Positions 58,781-60,634 of a stretch of DNA of 60,634 nt are shown here, piece after piece (within the stretch, counting starts at the first letter, position 1; each line of letters opens with the position of its first letter). The stretch comes from Actinomycetota bacterium. Lineage in GTDB: Bacteria; Actinomycetota; Acidimicrobiia; Acidimicrobiales; Acidimicrobilacustridaceae. The stretch covers positions 1 to 60,634 of the forward strand of contig JACPNV010000042.1 in NCBI GenBank assembly GCA_016185305.1. The letters run 5' to 3'. The position numbers and the translations under genes are program-made. The notes beneath the pieces are model-generated. The model was not told where the DNA came from and did not search any database. It was given only the letters and a program-made list of their open reading frames with translations.

Positions 58781-58899
58781 GGCGCGGAGTCTTCCACGAG
58801 CCACACCGCGACCGCCGTCGTCGGTCACGATCCTCTACCATGAGCCCGTTCTGCAGGGGGCTGGGGCCAACGGGCGCACCGAGAGACGACGAGGACAGC

Positions 58900-59835
58900 G
58901 TGACGATCAACGTCGGCGAACCCAACGAACCGGTCGGACGACCAGGCGCCGCGACCGACCGCCGGCGCCCGGCCGTCCTGATCGTCGCGAGCGTCGCCGC
59001 CGTGGCGGTGCTCTTGGCAACGATCGTCGTGCTGGCGACGCGAACCACGACGGTCACCTCGACCGTCAGCGCGGCCGAAGTGATCGCCGACGACACGCCG
59101 ACCACCGAGTTGACGACCGATGCCGGCACCGCACCTCCCGAGACGACGCCGGAGACGGCGCCCGCGCCGACCGAACCGCCGCCCGACACGCCGGATGCCC
59201 CGATCAACCTGCCCCGGCCCAGCATGGTGCTCACCGGCAAGACGACCGGCCAGATCCCCGTCTACACGAAGCCGGGCGGTGGTGTGAAGGTCACGCTGCC
59301 CAACCCGCGGATGATCAACGACGACCCGAACGCGACCGTCCCGCTCATCTTGCTCGCCAAGCAACAGCAAGGCGACTGGGTCGAGGCACTGATCCCGGTG
59401 CGGCCGAACGGCTCGACCGGCTGGGTGCGCCGGAGCGACTTCACCACGTCGACGCACGACTTCCGTATCGAGGTGCGCCTCAACGCGTTCAACCTCAAGG
59501 TGTTCAACGGCGACACGCTCATCCTGAACACCGGCATCGGTGTCGCCACCGCGTCCGCCCCGACGCCCGGCGGGCTGTACTTCACCACCGAGCTGCTCCA
59601 ACCCCCGAACCCCAACGGCCCGTACGGCCCGTACGCGTTCGGCCTGTCCGGCTTCTCCGACACGTTCACCTCGTTCGGCGGTGGCCCCGGCCAGCTCGGC
59701 GTCCACGGCACCAACCAGCCCAGCGGGATCGGCCAGCGCGTGAGCTCGGGGTGCATCCGCATGCGCAACCAGGAGATCACCACCCTCGCCAAGACCCTGC
59801 CCCTGGGCGTGCCGGTCCTCGTCTACAAGAACTGA
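58900..59835 (+). CDS. L,D-transpeptidase (YkuD domain), membrane-anchored
   Basis: A 311-residue envelope enzyme that makes 3-3 cross-links in peptidoglycan or anchors proteins. A membrane segment (about residues 27-47) is followed by a Thr/Pro-rich linker and an SH3-like part (TGQIPVYTKPGG, WVEALIPV). The YkuD domain ends the protein with His269 (GVHGTNQ) and the nucleophile Cys285 in SSGCIRMRN. The GTG start has GAGGA upstream; an ATG at 58840 is also open. A TACCAT box at 58836-58841 may be its -10. Confidence 0.92.
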   Translation: MTINVGEPNEPVGRPGAATDRRRPAVLIVASVAAVAVLLATIVVLATRTTTVTSTVSAAEVIADDTPTTELTTDAGTAPPETTPETAPAPTEPPPDTPDAPINLPRPSMVLTGKTTGQIPVYTKPGGGVKVTLPNPRMINDDPNATVPLILLAKQQQGDWVEALIPVRPNGSTGWVRRSDFTTSTHDFRIEVRLNAFNLKVFNGDTLILNTGIGVATASAPTPGGLYFTTELLQPPNPNGPYGPYAFGLSGFSDTFTSFGGGPGQLGVHGTNQPSGIGQRVSSGCIRMRNQEITTLAKTLPLGVPVLVYKN

Positions 59836-59845
59836 ACCCCGTCGA

Positions 59846-60604
59846 TCATGTCGCCTTGGGACGGCCGAGGAGGATGCGGCGGGCTTCGGTGAGGTCGGCG
59901 ATACGTTGGGCCGCGTCGCCCGTCGCGCCGCCGCGGTCGGGGTGGGCATCCATGAGGAGCTCACGGAAGCGGCGCCGAACGGCGTTCCGGGTCGGGCCGG
60001 CGCTGTTGTCGTTGCCGTTGCCGTTGCCGTCGATGGCTGGCTGCAGCTCGTCGAAGCCCAGCACGTGGAGCGCCCACTCGACCGGGTGCTCGAACGCGAA
60101 CGCCGAGAACGCCTGGCCCTTGCTGAAGCCGGCAAGAGACGCGATCAGATCGGGACCGATGCCGCCTTCCCAACGGATGGCCCGGCGCAGGGTTGTCATC
60201 ACCTCGCCCCGCACCGCAACGTCGACCTGGCCGGCCGCGTAGACCGCGCCGAGCACGAGCTGTTCGGGCGATGCCCGCTCGCCTTCGAAGTCGAACCACA
60301 GCGCCTCGCCCTCGCCGCGCAGCCGCAACAGGGTGCGCTGAAGGCCCACGCGATCGGTCTGGTAGCGGTAGCGCAGCCGGGGTTGCGGCACACGCATGCC
60401 GTGCTCGAGCTGGCTGATGAGCTTGTTCAGGTCAGGTAACAGCTCGTCGTCGATGGCGGAGATGCTCGACGCCACGATGCCGCCGAGCAGGACGCCGCCG
60501 AGTCCTGGCGGCGGATCGACCGGCAACAGCTTCTCGCCGAGCGCGACCCGGCGCGTCGGCGCGATGGGCCGGGAGTGGTAGAGCTCGAGCTCCGCCAGGA
60601 TCAC
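59846..60604 (-). CDS. Protein with C-terminal J domain
   Basis: A 252-residue protein. The last 45 residues are a J domain with the HPD motif at about residues 221-223 (MDAHPDRGG) and RRRFRELL before it, which would stimulate a DnaK-type ATPase. The first 200 residues are unfamiliar, with a Gly/Val/Leu-rich stretch near 34-48 and an Asn/Gly-rich linker before the J domain. J domains at the C-terminus occur in DjlA-like and other co-chaperones. The GTG start follows a TACCGT box. Confidence 0.8.
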   Translation of the reverse strand: MILAELELYHSRPIAPTRRVALGEKLLPVDPPPGLGGVLLGGIVASSISAIDDELLPDLNKLISQLEHGMRVPQPRLRYRYQTDRVGLQRTLLRLRGEGEALWFDFEGERASPEQLVLGAVYAAGQVDVAVRGEVMTTLRRAIRWEGGIGPDLIASLAGFSKGQAFSAFAFEHPVEWALHVLGFDELQPAIDGNGNGNDNSAGPTRNAVRRRFRELLMDAHPDRGGATGDAAQRIADLTEARRILLGRPKAT

Positions 60605-60610
60605 GCCGCC

Positions 60611-60616
60611 ACGGTA
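60611..60616 (-). promoter_or_regulatory. -10 box TACCGT for the J-domain gene
   Basis: On the minus strand TACCGT ends 6 bases before the GTG at 60604, again without a ribosome binding site. Confidence 0.4.
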
Positions 60617-60634
60617 ATGGCTCGGGTACGCGAA

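Overview
The window reads as one chromosomal stretch of a high-GC actinobacterium. GTG and TTG starts are common, genes of an operon overlap by 1 to 11 bases, and the gene content is actinobacterial: a MhuD-type heme-degrading enzyme, alpha-methylacyl-CoA racemase, MeaB GTPase, cytochrome P450, acyl-CoA dehydrogenase, a PIG-L deacetylase of the mycothiol type, DUF4333-like lipoproteins and L,D-transpeptidase. The mix and the frequent leaderless-looking promoters fit the class Acidimicrobiia best, but that placement is inference. No rRNA, tRNA or CRISPR array was found.

Layout. 1-12.5 kb is housekeeping: the 3' part of thiC, an hsp20 gene behind an HspR-type operator, an Lrp ligand-binding protein, a MhuD-like enzyme, a MarR regulator followed by the stub of an ABC ATPase, a catabolic set (iron-type dehydrogenase, PIG-L deacetylase, CoA-transferase/racemase, alpha/beta hydrolase), an ApbE/ferric-reductase-like operon and galTK. 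12.6-16.2 kb is a tightly overlapping three-gene cassette headed by a MORC-like GHKL ATPase with two unrecognised partners. It is the best candidate here for an undescribed system.

16.4-27.9 kb is accessory DNA bounded by three copies of a 37-bp sequence that is the 3' end of an acyl-CoA dehydrogenase gene (16419, 19080, 27859). Two decayed integrase genes each sit just inside a copy, so this looks like two tandem integrations. The left segment holds degraded membrane-protein genes, one broken by a triplicated 19-bp repeat. The right one carries a Fic toxin with its antitoxin, a ruined VapB45-like antitoxin, a Cys-rich unknown, a large MobF relaxase-helicase and a secreted-looking unknown. 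The acyl-CoA dehydrogenase at the right boundary has lost the segment that carries the catalytic glutamate, while an intact version of that segment survives as a fragment at 19090.

27.9-60.6 kb returns to core genes: an MFS exporter, cysS, MscS channel, Asp-box lipoprotein, superoxide dismutase, UbiB-like kinase, a secreted transglycosylase-like protein with a 13-residue triple repeat, msrA, a glutamate-cysteine ligase/M20 peptidase/enoyl-CoA hydratase cluster, an acyltransferase-SGNH protein, a beta-helix protein, P450 with NTF2-fold partners, a THUMP methyltransferase, amidase, an inositol-phosphatase-like protein overlapping a rhomboid protease, MeaB, a NifU-like protein, an MFS carrier with a His-rich tail behind a repeat-rich intergenic region, L,D-transpeptidase and a J-domain protein.
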